DNA from: G965216695 sp965216695
GTDB taxonomy: Bacteria; Pseudomonadota; Gammaproteobacteria; Pseudomonadales; Azotimanducaceae
Length of the DNA: 64,000 bases
Direction of reading: 5' to 3'
NCBI GenBank assembly: GCA_965216695.1
Contig: OZ244212.1
Coordinates: forward strand, 4,092,001-4,156,000
Shown piece by piece: positions 1 through 9,194 of the stretch. The notes beneath the pieces are model-generated. The model saw nothing but the letters and a program-made list of their open reading frames with translations. It had not been told where the DNA came from and did not search any database. Every line of letters starts with the position of its first letter. The stretch's first letter is position 1. The translations under genes were made by a program, and so were the position numbers.

Positions 1-423
1 CGCGGCGAGGCGACCTTCGTGTCGATGCAAACGGGCCAGGCGGTGGAGCGCGTGCGCGCGGCGGTCAGCGCAGCGGATCTCGTCGGTAAGGTGCACGCGC
101 CGGTGGCAGACGCGGCAACCGGAGAGGCGCTTGCCGAATTTCCCGTAGTGTACGGCCACAGCACGGAAGGGTACGCGCGCCTGCTTGAGGACCATGATCT
201 CATTTCGCTTGTGCTGGAGTTTGGCACCGCCGACTATGCTGAGGTGATTGGCGCACTGCTGGCCGACCACTGGCAGTATCATGCGGGCGTGCATCCCGCT
301 GAAGAAGCATTGATCAAAGACCGGTTGCTGGAAACGTTTTCACCGGATGGCGCCGAATGGATCGAAGCCGTGCGCACGGCTTTCGAGCGCGCGCTACCCG
401 CATTGTGTGAGCTGGTGGCGTGA
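1..423 (+). CDS. DUF2817 (M14-like metallopeptidase) family protein, C-terminal part
   Basis: The frame is open from the first base, so the gene begins outside the window and only the last 140 residues are present. The segment GHSTEGYARLLEDHDLISLV followed by LEFGT matches the C-terminal part of the complete DUF2817 protein encoded at 1408-2490 (GHPTEGYERMFP, LVLEMGT); the Glu in that motif corresponds to the catalytic Glu position of M14-like carboxypeptidase folds. The zinc-binding HxxE half is missing because of the window edge. The stop overlaps the GTG start of the dehydratase gene by 4 nt (GTGA), implying translational coupling. Substrate is unknown; members are annotated as putative carboxypeptidases or deacylases. 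Confidence 0.75.
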   Translation, partial: RGEATFVSMQTGQAVERVRAAVSAADLVGKVHAPVADAATGEALAEFPVVYGHSTEGYARLLEDHDLISLVLEFGTADYAEVIGALLADHWQYHAGVHPAEEALIKDRLLETFSPDGAEWIEAVRTAFERALPALCELVA

Positions 424-1436
424 GCTCTGTCCACGGGCCGACCCTGGATGAGGTTAACGCAACCCGAACGCGGCTTAAGCCCTACCTCGTACGCACACCA
501 ACGCTCGCACTCGATTCACCGCAGCTGGATGCACTCTGCGACGCCCGTATTTTCCTGAAGCTGGAACTGTTTCAGCGTACCGGAACGTTCAAGGTGCGGG
601 GCGCGTTGAACAATCTTCTGCAAGCGGAGGTTCCGGCGGCAGGCGTAACAGCCGTCAGTGCAGGCAATCACGCGGTCGCGGTGGCTTGCGCCGCGTCGCT
701 TGTTGGCACACACGCGAAAGTGGTGATGCAGCGTTCCGCCAATCCGGCCCGGCGGGCGCTTGCGCAAGCATATGGCGCGCAGCTGCTCTATCGCGACACC
801 GGACTCGAAGCCTTTGCGGCCGCGGAAGACATCGTGGCGCGCGATGGCCGGCTGATGGTGCATCCATTCGATGGTCCGCACGTTGCTGCAGCGACCGGCG
901 GCATTGCCGCAGAACTGCTGGACGATGTGCCCGATCTGGATGCGATCGTGGTCGCTGTGGGCGGCGGTGGACTGGCGGGTGGACTTGCTAGCGCCGCCAA
1001 GCTCATCAAGCCCGACATCGCGGTGATCGGGGTGGAGCCCGACGGAGCCAACTGCATGCGGCGCAGCTTCGACGCCGGCGCGGCGCAGACCGACATGCCG
1101 ACAGTGACCATTGCCGACAGTCTTGCTCCGCCGCTCACGACGGACTACACGTACCGGCTGTGTCGGGCGAATTTTGATGATCTGGTCGCGGTCAGCGACG
1201 ACGAAATACTGGCCGCGCTCTTCGTTCTGCAGCGGGAAGCGAAACTTGCGGTCGAACCGGCGGGGGCTGCCGCGATGGCTGCGGTGCTGGGTCCGTTGCG
1301 CGAACGGCTTGCCGGGCAGCGCGTCGGTGTGATCGTCTGCGGTGCTTGTATCGATGCGGCGGGATACCGAGAGGCGTTACGCCGGGGCGAGGACGTCTTT
1401 CAGACCGCTAACCGGGGGCGGCGCGAAGACAACTGA
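420..1436 (+). CDS. Threonine/serine dehydratase family PLP enzyme
   Basis: A 338-residue fold-type II PLP enzyme. The Schiff-base lysine is K58 in GTFKVRGALNNL, and the glycine-rich phosphate-binding loop VGGGGLAGGLA lies near residue 180. The length fits catabolic, single-domain threonine/serine dehydratases (TdcB-like) or serine racemase-like proteins; there is no C-terminal ACT regulatory domain as in biosynthetic IlvA. The expected reaction is deamination of L-Thr or L-Ser to the 2-oxo acid; the exact substrate cannot be read here. The GTG start is chosen because it overlaps the stop of the preceding DUF2817 gene by 4 nt. The 3' end overlaps the convergent DUF2817 gene by 29 nt. Confidence 0.88.
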   Translation: MSSVHGPTLDEVNATRTRLKPYLVRTPTLALDSPQLDALCDARIFLKLELFQRTGTFKVRGALNNLLQAEVPAAGVTAVSAGNHAVAVACAASLVGTHAKVVMQRSANPARRALAQAYGAQLLYRDTGLEAFAAAEDIVARDGRLMVHPFDGPHVAAATGGIAAELLDDVPDLDAIVVAVGGGGLAGGLASAAKLIKPDIAVIGVEPDGANCMRRSFDAGAAQTDMPTVTIADSLAPPLTTDYTYRLCRANFDDLVAVSDDEILAALFVLQREAKLAVEPAGAAAMAAVLGPLRERLAGQRVGVIVCGACIDAAGYREALRRGEDVFQTANRGRREDN

Positions 1437-2490
1437 CCAGGTGCGTTATGGCGTTGGTGCCGGCGTCCAGCGCGTTGGTGCGCCATGCCTCGTCAACGGG
1501 GGCGTGCTGTTCCCATAAGGTAGTCCGCACGGCCTGGCCTTGCGGGGTGTCTGCCAGGCCCCAGCGCGTATATCGATGTTCCTGAATCAACACGGGCAGC
1601 GTGTCTGCGGGTGGATAGGTACCCATTTCCAGTACGAGCGACGTGACCTCCGCCAACGGAAACATGCGCTCGTAGCCTTCGGTGGGATGTCCGGTTGCAG
1701 GATGCAGCCGTTGACCGGAAGCCTCGGCGGCCGGAGCGAGCAACGCGGGTAGCCAGTCATGCGCGCGCGCCGCAGCGTCACCCTGCTGCAGTGAAACGAA
1801 CGTGGGCGAAGCCCACGCGCCCACGCCCGTATGCAGATCCAGAATCGCGACCTGCGTAGGCCGGCGCGTGGCGACAAAGGATTGGATCGCCGCCTCGAGG
1901 GTGCCGCGTGCCCAGGTTGGCGTGTGCCCGCCAAACCCGAATCCCAGCGGATCAACGAACTGCCCGCCCATGACGGCGGCTATGAAATCGGCGCCGCGTT
2001 CCCGTTGATACCGGTCGAGCTGTGCGTCTGCCTGGGCGCAGGCCGCTTCATCGGCGGGGTTTACGTTGAGCCAGGCTTCGATCTCGCGATACCCGGGGTT
2101 GTCGGAGGGCTCGTGAGCAAAGTTCCGGCAAAGGTCGACGTTCTCCTCAGTGAATCGCCGGCGGGTTGCCGCGCCCACGCTGTTGACGGCGTGCACCATC
2201 AATACGCCCATCTTGTCGGGGACATTCGACGGAGTTCCGAGCCACGCGCTTTGCACCGCTGAGCCGAACGGCAGTTCTACTCCGTGCGCGCCGGAGGTGA
2301 CGATCAGGAGCATGTCCGGCTCGGTGTCGCCAACATAAGCGGCGTCTACCGATGCGGCGGCCTCGGCCGGGTGGGGGTAGTGGTGGACCGGTACGCCGGC
2401 CCTTGCGGCGGAATCGAGAAAAATGCGCCTGCACGCACCGAAGCTGTCGCCGAACCACGGGTCGCTGGGTAGCGATGACGTGTCGTTCAT
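1408..2490 (-). CDS. DUF2817 family (M14-like) metallopeptidase/deacylase
   Basis: A complete 360-residue DUF2817 protein. The motif TSGAHGVELPFG carries the HxxE zinc pair (H69, E72), ILDLHTGVG supplies a further His, and LVLEMGT holds the expected catalytic Glu near the C-terminus. The ATG at 2488-2490 overlaps the stop of the upstream GMC oxidoreductase by 4 nt (ATGA), so the two genes form an operon; this also argues against longer starts. No signal peptide is apparent, so it is probably cytoplasmic. It is a paralogue of the truncated protein at the left edge, and the two flank the dehydratase gene. The substrate is not known; hydrolysis of an N-acyl or peptide bond is a family-based inference. 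Confidence 0.82.
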   Translation of the reverse strand: MNDTSSLPSDPWFGDSFGACRRIFLDSAARAGVPVHHYPHPAEAAASVDAAYVGDTEPDMLLIVTSGAHGVELPFGSAVQSAWLGTPSNVPDKMGVLMVHAVNSVGAATRRRFTEENVDLCRNFAHEPSDNPGYREIEAWLNVNPADEAACAQADAQLDRYQRERGADFIAAVMGGQFVDPLGFGFGGHTPTWARGTLEAAIQSFVATRRPTQVAILDLHTGVGAWASPTFVSLQQGDAAARAHDWLPALLAPAAEASGQRLHPATGHPTEGYERMFPLAEVTSLVLEMGTYPPADTLPVLIQEHRYTRWGLADTPQGQAVRTTLWEQHAPVDEAWRTNALDAGTNAITHLVSCLRAAPG

Positions 2491-4106
2491 GTAGGCGAAT
2501 CCGCGTGTTCGCGAATCAGATCTGCGGCCTTTTCTCCGATCATGATGCAGGTCGCGTTGATGTTGCCCGCCGGAATCTGCGGTATCACGGACGCGTCTGC
2601 AACCCAGAGCCCGGCTACACCGTGCACGTCCAGCGCCGGGGACACAACCGACATCGCATCGGCCCCCATGCGGCACGTGCCACAGGGGTGATACATCAGG
2701 AAGGCATTGTCACGGGTGTATTCACGCAACGCATCGCCATTTGCGATCGCCTTTCCGGGTAGGTGTTCGTCGATGATGAAAGGGCGGAACGCCTGGGTGG
2801 CAAAAACGCGTCGAGTAAACTCCGCGCCCTCCACCAGTTGCGTCAGGTCATCGGTGTCTTCGAACGCCCGGTATTCGATTACGGGTGGATCGTCGGGGCG
2901 CGTGTCCGCGAGCGATACGCTGCCGCGCGCGCGCGGTCGGCACAAACCCACCGCGACGGTGATGGCCGGACGGCGGTAGACGCTCGCGCCTCGATCGGAA
3001 ACTTCCATCGCAAATGGCGAGAAGATCAATTGCACGTTGGGTATTTCCAACGACGTACGCGTGCGCACCATGGCCTGCGCGTGTCCGACCGGCATGGTCA
3101 ATGTGCCCCGCCGGTGCATGAGAAACTGATACGCTTGGGCGAGACCGCGCAGCGGAGACATGTCCGACGCGGCGGTCGGCACATTCACGTGCGCGCTCAT
3201 CCGCAGCCCGATGTGTTCCTGGAGGTTTGTGCCGACACCGGGCAGGTCTTTGACTTGGGCGATCCCGTGACGGCGCAACGATCGGGGCGCGCCGATGCCG
3301 CTCAGCATCAGAAGCTTCGGCGTGGCGATGGCGCCGGCGCACAACACCACGCCGCGCCGGGCACTCAGGGTTTTGGCCGTGCCGTTGCTTTCCGCAACGC
3401 AAACCCCGGTAGCGCGGGGTGGGCTGCAGGTGTGATCGAACTCCACCCGTTGAACCTCACAACGCGTACGCACGTGCAGGTTGCTGCGGCTGCGAATGGG
3501 TCGCAGATACGCCTGGGCGGTGGAGTGCCTCAAGCCATTCTTCTGACTCACCTGACACAGGTCCACGCCTTCGGCGTCACCGTTGTTCAGATCAGTTACG
3601 CGCGGTACACCCAGTTCGTTCAGTGCCTCCAGGAACGTGGTATCCAGGCGATGTGGCGCTCGACACTCCGCTATCGAGAGCGGACCATCGGTACCGCGCC
3701 CGGGCGCTGGTCCGCGCTCGCTCGCTTCGAGGCGCTGAAAGTAGGGCTCCACGTCCGCGTAACTCCAACCCACGGCGCCGAGCTGCGCCCACTGGTCGTA
3801 GTCCCGGCGGTGCCCCCTTACATACAGCATGCCGTTCACGGCACTGCCGCCCCCGAGCAGGCGTCCTGCGGGCCATTCGTCGACACGCCCGCCGCGGCTT
3901 GGGTCGGCGTTTGCCATGTACTTCCAGTTGGTGTCTGCACTATTGAGCAGCAGTGGCACGCCCACGGGTAATCGACTCGCGAAGCGTGCATCTGTACTGC
4001 CGGCTTCCAGCAACGCAACGGTAACCGAGGGGTTAGCGCTCAAGCGGTTTGCTAACACGCAACCCGCAGAACCACCGCCGACAACGATGAAATCGTACGC
4101 GTCCAT
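2487..4106 (-). CDS. GMC family FAD-dependent oxidoreductase (choline dehydrogenase-like)
   Basis: 539 residues with the N-terminal Rossmann FAD motif DFIVVGGGSAGCVLANRL and the GMC signatures: LLGGGSAVNGMLYVRG near residues 80-100, CAGAIATPKLLMLSGIG near the middle, and a C-terminal MYHPCGTCRMG followed by a PAGNINATCIMIGEKAADLI segment. Family members oxidise alcohols such as choline or aliphatic/aryl alcohols to aldehydes using FAD. It has no leader peptide. It is the first gene of a two-gene operon with the DUF2817 enzyme and is divergent from the AraC regulator gene, which may control it. The alcohol substrate is unknown. Confidence 0.9.
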   Translation of the reverse strand: MDAYDFIVVGGGSAGCVLANRLSANPSVTVALLEAGSTDARFASRLPVGVPLLLNSADTNWKYMANADPSRGGRVDEWPAGRLLGGGSAVNGMLYVRGHRRDYDQWAQLGAVGWSYADVEPYFQRLEASERGPAPGRGTDGPLSIAECRAPHRLDTTFLEALNELGVPRVTDLNNGDAEGVDLCQVSQKNGLRHSTAQAYLRPIRSRSNLHVRTRCEVQRVEFDHTCSPPRATGVCVAESNGTAKTLSARRGVVLCAGAIATPKLLMLSGIGAPRSLRRHGIAQVKDLPGVGTNLQEHIGLRMSAHVNVPTAASDMSPLRGLAQAYQFLMHRRGTLTMPVGHAQAMVRTRTSLEIPNVQLIFSPFAMEVSDRGASVYRRPAITVAVGLCRPRARGSVSLADTRPDDPPVIEYRAFEDTDDLTQLVEGAEFTRRVFATQAFRPFIIDEHLPGKAIANGDALREYTRDNAFLMYHPCGTCRMGADAMSVVSPALDVHGVAGLWVADASVIPQIPAGNINATCIMIGEKAADLIREHADSPT

Positions 4107-4285
4107 TGCGTGATGGTATTCGTTACCGCCGGTGGGGTTAACTGCGGAGTCATCTATTGGCTATGCGATTCGCACAGGAGCAAGCGGAAAGCGGTCGCGC
4201 CCGTTGGCTCCCCGGAGCGGGCAAATTGACATCGTGGTGAGCAGACCCCATGCTGCCGTTCGCCCGCTGATTCGTCGTTCGTACG

Positions 4286-5263
4286 ATGGCCGATGCCTAT
4301 TTCGACACGCCGCCGCGCTGGATCAACCGCTTTTATGACCGCGCGGACGAACAGCGCGTTCCGACGGAGCGCGGCTGCACGCTGGTACCCACGGGCGATG
4401 CGGCGTCCGGGTGGCGCGAATTCATCTGTGTAGAAGCCGGGCTCAGTCTGCTGGTGAGTCAGGTGCGCTATCGCGCGACGAACGCTACGGAATTCCGCAC
4501 GGATGATGCGTTCAAGTTTCATTTCCGAATGGCGGGTTCCGGGCAGATTGAGGTTGGTGGGGACGCGCACCAGGTGAAGCCGCACACCGGTGCTCTGCTT
4601 GCTACGCATGCCGGTTTACGCAAGGTGGAGCGCCATGATGCCGGCGATTGCGAGCGGAGCGTAACCGTAATGTGCGCGCCGTCTTATCTGGCTCGCCTGG
4701 CCGCCGGCGATGCGGAACTCCCCGAAAGCATTCAACAGCTGATGCGCAAAACCAGCGGATACCTGCCGTTTGCTCTGTCCAGCGAAATGACCTTGGCTGC
4801 AGAGGGCTTGCTCGCGTGCACGCTGCAGGGCGAGCTGCGTTGCATGTACGCTCAGGGTCGCGCGCTCGAACTGCTGGCCTTGAGCCTGGCGACGCTGTCG
4901 GTACGCGACCACATGGATCCAGAAGGCATGTCGGGCCGGGATGCGGAAAAAATTGGCCGTGCGAAGGTGTTGCTGGAACGCGACTTCGTGCGTACGCCAA
5001 CCATTCCGGAGCTTGCCCGGGATGTTGGAACCAACGAAGCGAAGCTGATGCAGGGCTTCAAACAGTTGTACGGGCAGACGATTTTCGACTTCACGCAAAC
5101 CCGGCGCATGGAACATGCCCGCCGGTTGCTCGAGGAGACCGACCGCAGTATCACGGAAATCGCGTTCGACGTGGGCTACGAGTATCCCAGCAATTTTACT
5201 ACGGCGTTCAAGCGGCATTTCGGCGTGACGCCGAAGATCGCCCGCCGCGGTTACCGCTTGTAG
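4286..5263 (+). CDS. AraC family transcriptional regulator
   Basis: A 325-residue cytoplasmic protein with a poorly conserved N-terminal sensing region (about 1-215) and a C-terminal AraC double helix-turn-helix of about 100 residues. The second HTH is visible as SITEIAFDVGYEYPSNFTTA followed by FKRHFGVTPK, the classic AraC/XylS signature. The gene is divergent from the GMC oxidoreductase (gap about 180 nt) and 77 nt upstream of the acyl-CoA ligase gene, so it is a plausible regulator of either. The effector is unknown; the length and architecture resemble the 'arabinose-binding-like' AraC subgroup common beside TonB receptor genes. Confidence 0.9.
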   Translation: MADAYFDTPPRWINRFYDRADEQRVPTERGCTLVPTGDAASGWREFICVEAGLSLLVSQVRYRATNATEFRTDDAFKFHFRMAGSGQIEVGGDAHQVKPHTGALLATHAGLRKVERHDAGDCERSVTVMCAPSYLARLAAGDAELPESIQQLMRKTSGYLPFALSSEMTLAAEGLLACTLQGELRCMYAQGRALELLALSLATLSVRDHMDPEGMSGRDAEKIGRAKVLLERDFVRTPTIPELARDVGTNEAKLMQGFKQLYGQTIFDFTQTRRMEHARRLLEETDRSITEIAFDVGYEYPSNFTTAFKRHFGVTPKIARRGYRL

Positions 5264-5340
5264 CGGCCGCGCGCGCTACCGCATATAAACCTGCGCCGAT
5301 CCCATAAGAGCGGTCGCGCTCGACTCGGTATGCTCGGCGC

Positions 5341-6876
5341 ATGAGTATTACCGCCAGCGGACTCTTCAGCGGCGAGCGTTGCCTCGACTTTCCGTCGTTG
5401 CAACAGCGCGCTGCGATGGCAGCGAGCGCCCTTCATGACATTGGGGTATGGCAGGGCGATATCGTTGCGCTCCTGCTGCGCAACGATTTTGCGTTCTTCG
5501 AAGCCAGTCTGGCCGCGAGGTTGCTCGGGGCATCCACGGTACCCTTGAATTGGCACCTCACCGCGGACGAGATCGGCTACATCCTGGACGATTGCGGCGC
5601 GAAAGTGCTGGTGGCGCACGCGGATCTGCTTACCGAAGGTGTGCTTGCAGTCGCTGGAAACCAGGAGATCGTCGCCGTGACGACGCCGCCGGAGATCGCT
5701 GCCGCGTATGCACTACCGGAAGCCGCGCGAAACACCCGGTTACCGGTTGCCACCTGGAGTTCATGGATCGAGGCGTATCCGCCATGGCACAAGGCGCCGC
5801 GACAGGTGGTCGGCCCGATGTTCTATACATCCGGCACTACGGGTAGACCCAAAGGGGTGAAACGAAAACCGGTCGCACCCGACGTGGCGCACCGGGCGGA
5901 GTCGCGCAGCCGTTACGCGTGGGGGCTCGAACAATCAGATGTGCGCACCGTGGTCACCGGACCTCTATATCATTCGGCGCCGAACGCCTACGCGACGATG
6001 GTCGCATCAGGCAGCGGTGCGGTGGTGTTGCAGCCGCGTTTCGACGCACTGCGGGTGCTCGAGTTGATCGAACGCTTCCGGATTACACACCTTCATGTGG
6101 TGCCCACGATGTTCGTGCGCCTGCTTGCGTTGTCGCAGTCGGAGCGCATGCGCTTCGATCTTTCAAGCCTCACGCACGTATCGCACGGCGCCGCACCTTG
6201 CGCGCGCGAGATTAAAGCCGCAATGATCGACTGGTTGGGACCGATCCTGCACGAATACTATGCGATGACCGAGACCGGCATTATTGCTACCAGTGATAGC
6301 CGAACCTGGCAGGCTAAGCCTGGGTGTGTCGGGCGTGCAGTCCCGGGTATCGAACTGCGGGTTACCGACGATACTGGTAGTCCGCTGAAACCGGGTGAAG
6401 TCGGCGAGATCTGCGTCAAGTCCGAAGTAACGTCCAAGGTTGCGTATCATCGCGCTCCGGATAAAACAGAGGCGTTGCGCCGCGGCGATTTCCTCGCAAC
6501 CGGTGATGTCGGCTGGATCGACGGCGATGGGGTCCTGTTTCTGAGTGACCGGAAGTCGGACATGGTGATTTCCGGAGGCGTCAATCTGTATCCGACGGAA
6601 GTGGAGAATGCGTTGCTCGGGCTGCCGGGTGTAAGCGATTGTGCTGCGTTCGGTGTTCCGCACCCCGAATTCGGCGAGGAGATGGTTCTGGTGGTTGAAG
6701 CCGCAACCGAGATCACGCCGCGCTGCATCAACGAGCGTTTGGCATCGCTCGCCGGATTCAAACGGCCGAGGCGTGTGTTCCGGATCGAGCGTATGCCGCG
6801 CGAGGACAGCGGAAAGATAATGAAACGGATCCTGCGGGCGCAGGTTGTGGGGAGTAAATTGAGTGTGCTCGTATGA
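5341..6876 (+). CDS. AMP-binding acyl-CoA synthetase / CoA ligase
   Basis: 511 residues of the ANL superfamily. The P-loop-like AMP-binding motif FYTSGTTGRPKGVKR begins at residue 161, the A5 region reads EYYAMTETG, the hinge motif is GDVGWIDGDGVLFLSDRKSD, and the C-terminal catalytic lysine sits in EDSGKIMKR near residue 490. All catalytic elements are present, so the enzyme should adenylate a carboxylic acid and transfer it to CoA. The size and hinge resemble medium-chain or aryl acid ligases of the 'acyl-CoA synthetase' type; the acid is not predictable. The end overlaps by 4 nt a possible upstream GTG/ATG frame of the next gene, and the two are probably cotranscribed. Confidence 0.9.
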   Translation: MSITASGLFSGERCLDFPSLQQRAAMAASALHDIGVWQGDIVALLLRNDFAFFEASLAARLLGASTVPLNWHLTADEIGYILDDCGAKVLVAHADLLTEGVLAVAGNQEIVAVTTPPEIAAAYALPEAARNTRLPVATWSSWIEAYPPWHKAPRQVVGPMFYTSGTTGRPKGVKRKPVAPDVAHRAESRSRYAWGLEQSDVRTVVTGPLYHSAPNAYATMVASGSGAVVLQPRFDALRVLELIERFRITHLHVVPTMFVRLLALSQSERMRFDLSSLTHVSHGAAPCAREIKAAMIDWLGPILHEYYAMTETGIIATSDSRTWQAKPGCVGRAVPGIELRVTDDTGSPLKPGEVGEICVKSEVTSKVAYHRAPDKTEALRRGDFLATGDVGWIDGDGVLFLSDRKSDMVISGGVNLYPTEVENALLGLPGVSDCAAFGVPHPEFGEEMVLVVEAATEITPRCINERLASLAGFKRPRRVFRIERMPREDSGKIMKRILRAQVVGSKLSVLV

Positions 6877-6917
6877 CACGGGTGACAGGTTTGGAGATTG
6901 GAGTTAGGAGAGAGATC

Positions 6918-9179
6918 ATGATGACACTGTATCGCCACGCCGCTTGCGCGGCAGTGATTGCGACGTTCTCCGCCGTTGGTACGGCCACCGTCTGGGCGCA
7001 GACGGCCTCGATCGAAGAGATCATTGTAACTGCGCAGAAGCGGGAGCAGTCGCTGCAGGACATACCCTTTTCCGTTACGGCGTTGTCAGGTGAGACGCTC
7101 GAGGATCTGAATGTGCACGACATTCAGGATCTGGCGAGCATAACGCCGGCGTTGTTCATTACCTCTACGGGATCGCCCGGGCAGGGAGCTGCGTTCCGGC
7201 TCCGGGGTTTCGGCTCGCCGAACTTTCAGCTCGGAATCGAAGCCGCGGTGGCGAGTTTCGTGGACGGCGTGTACCGCTCGCGCTCGGGCACGGCTATATC
7301 CGAGATGCTGGATGTAAACCGGGTTGAGGTGCTCAAAGGACCGCAGGGAACGCTTTTCGGAAAGAACGCGACCGCCGGCGTGCTGCACGTGATTACCAAT
7401 CGGCCCGATTCGAGCGACTTCGAGTTCAACGCTGAACTGTCCTATGAAGAGTTCGACACCATTCGAGCCCGCGGGGTGGTGAACGTGCCCACGTCCGAAA
7501 CCTCGGCGATTCGCATAGCCGCGCAGATAACAGACGGAGATGGGTGGATCGACAACGTTGGTCGCTTCGACGAAACGAATACACGCGAGCGGCAACTCGT
7601 GCGCGCACAATATGCGTTCGAGATTAACGATCGGGCCGACGTGAACCTCTCGTTCGACTACAATGCGATGGACGAGGCGTGCTGCGCGACGGTGCGCATC
7701 GCGGATGGTCCATTCACCGGACCGCTCGCGTTCTTTGCCCAGGCCGAGGGTAGCACCGTCATCTCCCCGCCGGATCCGGACGCTTACGAGACGGCGATCA
7801 ACGACCAGAACCTCACCGATACCGAGGACTACGGCATCTCGGCCGAGATCAACTGGGCCTTGAACGACAACGTCACGCTGACATCGATCACCGCGTACCG
7901 TGACTACAACACCGAAACGCGTACGGACGGCGACTTCACGGGCGCGGACATACTCATCATCGATTCCGACGTGGATCTGTCGATGTTTTCTCAGGAACTC
8001 CGCGTTGCCGGTTCGACCGCAGGGCAAATGCCGGTCGATTGGACGCTTGGGTTCTATTATTCGGATGAAGAGATCGAACGCTTACGCATCTTCGATTGGC
8101 AGTCGCAGGTGGGATTCTATTTCCCGCCGTTTCTGAACCCGATGCCGGGACTCGGTGTCGTGGACGACCTGAGCCAGGACGCCACGACCGTATCCGTATT
8201 CGGACACGCGACGCTGCACGTGAACGAGCGTTTGGCGCTCACGGCCGGAGTGCGCTACAACTGGGAAGACAAGGAAGGCGAAGGCACGTTCCTGCAACCC
8301 AACAACATTGTGTTGACGTTCGTGAATCCGACGCTGGACGCGGACATAGACGAAAGTGAACCCATCTGGACATTGAGTGGGCAATACGATTTCACCGATG
8401 CGCTTACGGGTTATGTGACCTATGGTCGTGGCTACAAAGCCGGCGGAATCAATCTGGCACGCGAAGCGGCCGGCGAAGCGGTTACGCCATTCAACCCGAC
8501 CCCGGCTCCGGCGGAGCCCACCTTCGATGAGGAAACGGCCGATCACTGGGAGGTGGGCTTAAAAGGCGAGTTCGATCGCGCGCGCATGAGCCTCGCGTAC
8601 TTTAGTACGGAGTACAACGACGTGCAGAGCCAGATCTTTCAGCCGCCGTTGTTTCTGGTACGCAACGGTGAGAGCGCCGAGACCCAGGGGGTCGAGTTCG
8701 AAGGAACCCTGGCGGTTACCGATCAGCTCACACTGAACGGCGGCGTACTCTGGCTCGATACCGAGTTCGGCAGTGGTACCAACCTGGGCAGCGGCGACGT
8801 GGGTGGTGAGTCGCTGCCCTGGGCGCCGGACTGGGCGATGAACCTGGGTGTAGATTACCGGGTACCGTTGAGCGGCACCAGCGGCTGGGAACTCGGATTC
8901 ACCGGGGGCGTTTTGTATCGGGACAAACACGGTGTGAATTCCGACCCGGTAACCGGCTTCACACAGAAATCCACGGAGCTGGTTCATGCACAACTTTCGC
9001 TGAACGCGCCGGATGACCGGTGGTCGGTGTCCGTATGGTGTCGCAACTGCACAGACGAGTACTACTCCGAGATTATCTTTACGAGCCCGGTCGACTTCTT
9101 CCCCGGACTCGGTGCGGCGGTTGAAGCCTACCCCGGGCGCCCGAGAGAATTCGGCGTTACGCTCGGTATGCGGATGTAG
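6918..9179 (+). CDS. TonB-dependent outer-membrane receptor (first of three)
   Basis: A 753-residue receptor starting with a signal peptide that ends near TVWAQ, then the TonB-box/plug segment SIEEIIVTAQKREQSLQD, a plug domain with RVEVLKGPQGTLFGKNATAG, and a beta-barrel ending in GVTLGMRM. The start at 6918 is preferred over an upstream in-frame codon at 6873 because AGGAG at 6906-6910 lies 7 nt before it and the signal peptide begins there. This subclass is common in proteobacteria that take up hydrophobic or aromatic compounds, not only siderophores; the ligand is unknown. Position between a CoA ligase and a DUF3604 gene suggests substrate uptake for the same pathway. Confidence 0.92.
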   Translation: MMTLYRHAACAAVIATFSAVGTATVWAQTASIEEIIVTAQKREQSLQDIPFSVTALSGETLEDLNVHDIQDLASITPALFITSTGSPGQGAAFRLRGFGSPNFQLGIEAAVASFVDGVYRSRSGTAISEMLDVNRVEVLKGPQGTLFGKNATAGVLHVITNRPDSSDFEFNAELSYEEFDTIRARGVVNVPTSETSAIRIAAQITDGDGWIDNVGRFDETNTRERQLVRAQYAFEINDRADVNLSFDYNAMDEACCATVRIADGPFTGPLAFFAQAEGSTVISPPDPDAYETAINDQNLTDTEDYGISAEINWALNDNVTLTSITAYRDYNTETRTDGDFTGADILIIDSDVDLSMFSQELRVAGSTAGQMPVDWTLGFYYSDEEIERLRIFDWQSQVGFYFPPFLNPMPGLGVVDDLSQDATTVSVFGHATLHVNERLALTAGVRYNWEDKEGEGTFLQPNNIVLTFVNPTLDADIDESEPIWTLSGQYDFTDALTGYVTYGRGYKAGGINLAREAAGEAVTPFNPTPAPAEPTFDEETADHWEVGLKGEFDRARMSLAYFSTEYNDVQSQIFQPPLFLVRNGESAETQGVEFEGTLAVTDQLTLNGGVLWLDTEFGSGTNLGSGDVGGESLPWAPDWAMNLGVDYRVPLSGTSGWELGFTGGVLYRDKHGVNSDPVTGFTQKSTELVHAQLSLNAPDDRWSVSVWCRNCTDEYYSEIIFTSPVDFFPGLGAAVEAYPGRPREFGVTLGMRM

Positions 9180-9194
9180 GCGGGCTCGGCGGGG

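Noticed and set aside
2763..3971. 402-residue plus-strand open frame opposite the GMC oxidoreductase
   Set aside because: Its translation shows no domain and is compositionally odd; the minus-strand frame has complete GMC motifs, so this is a shadow caused by high GC.
7086..8027. 313-residue minus-strand open frame inside the first TonB receptor gene
   Set aside because: Shadow of the receptor barrel frame; no domain similarity.
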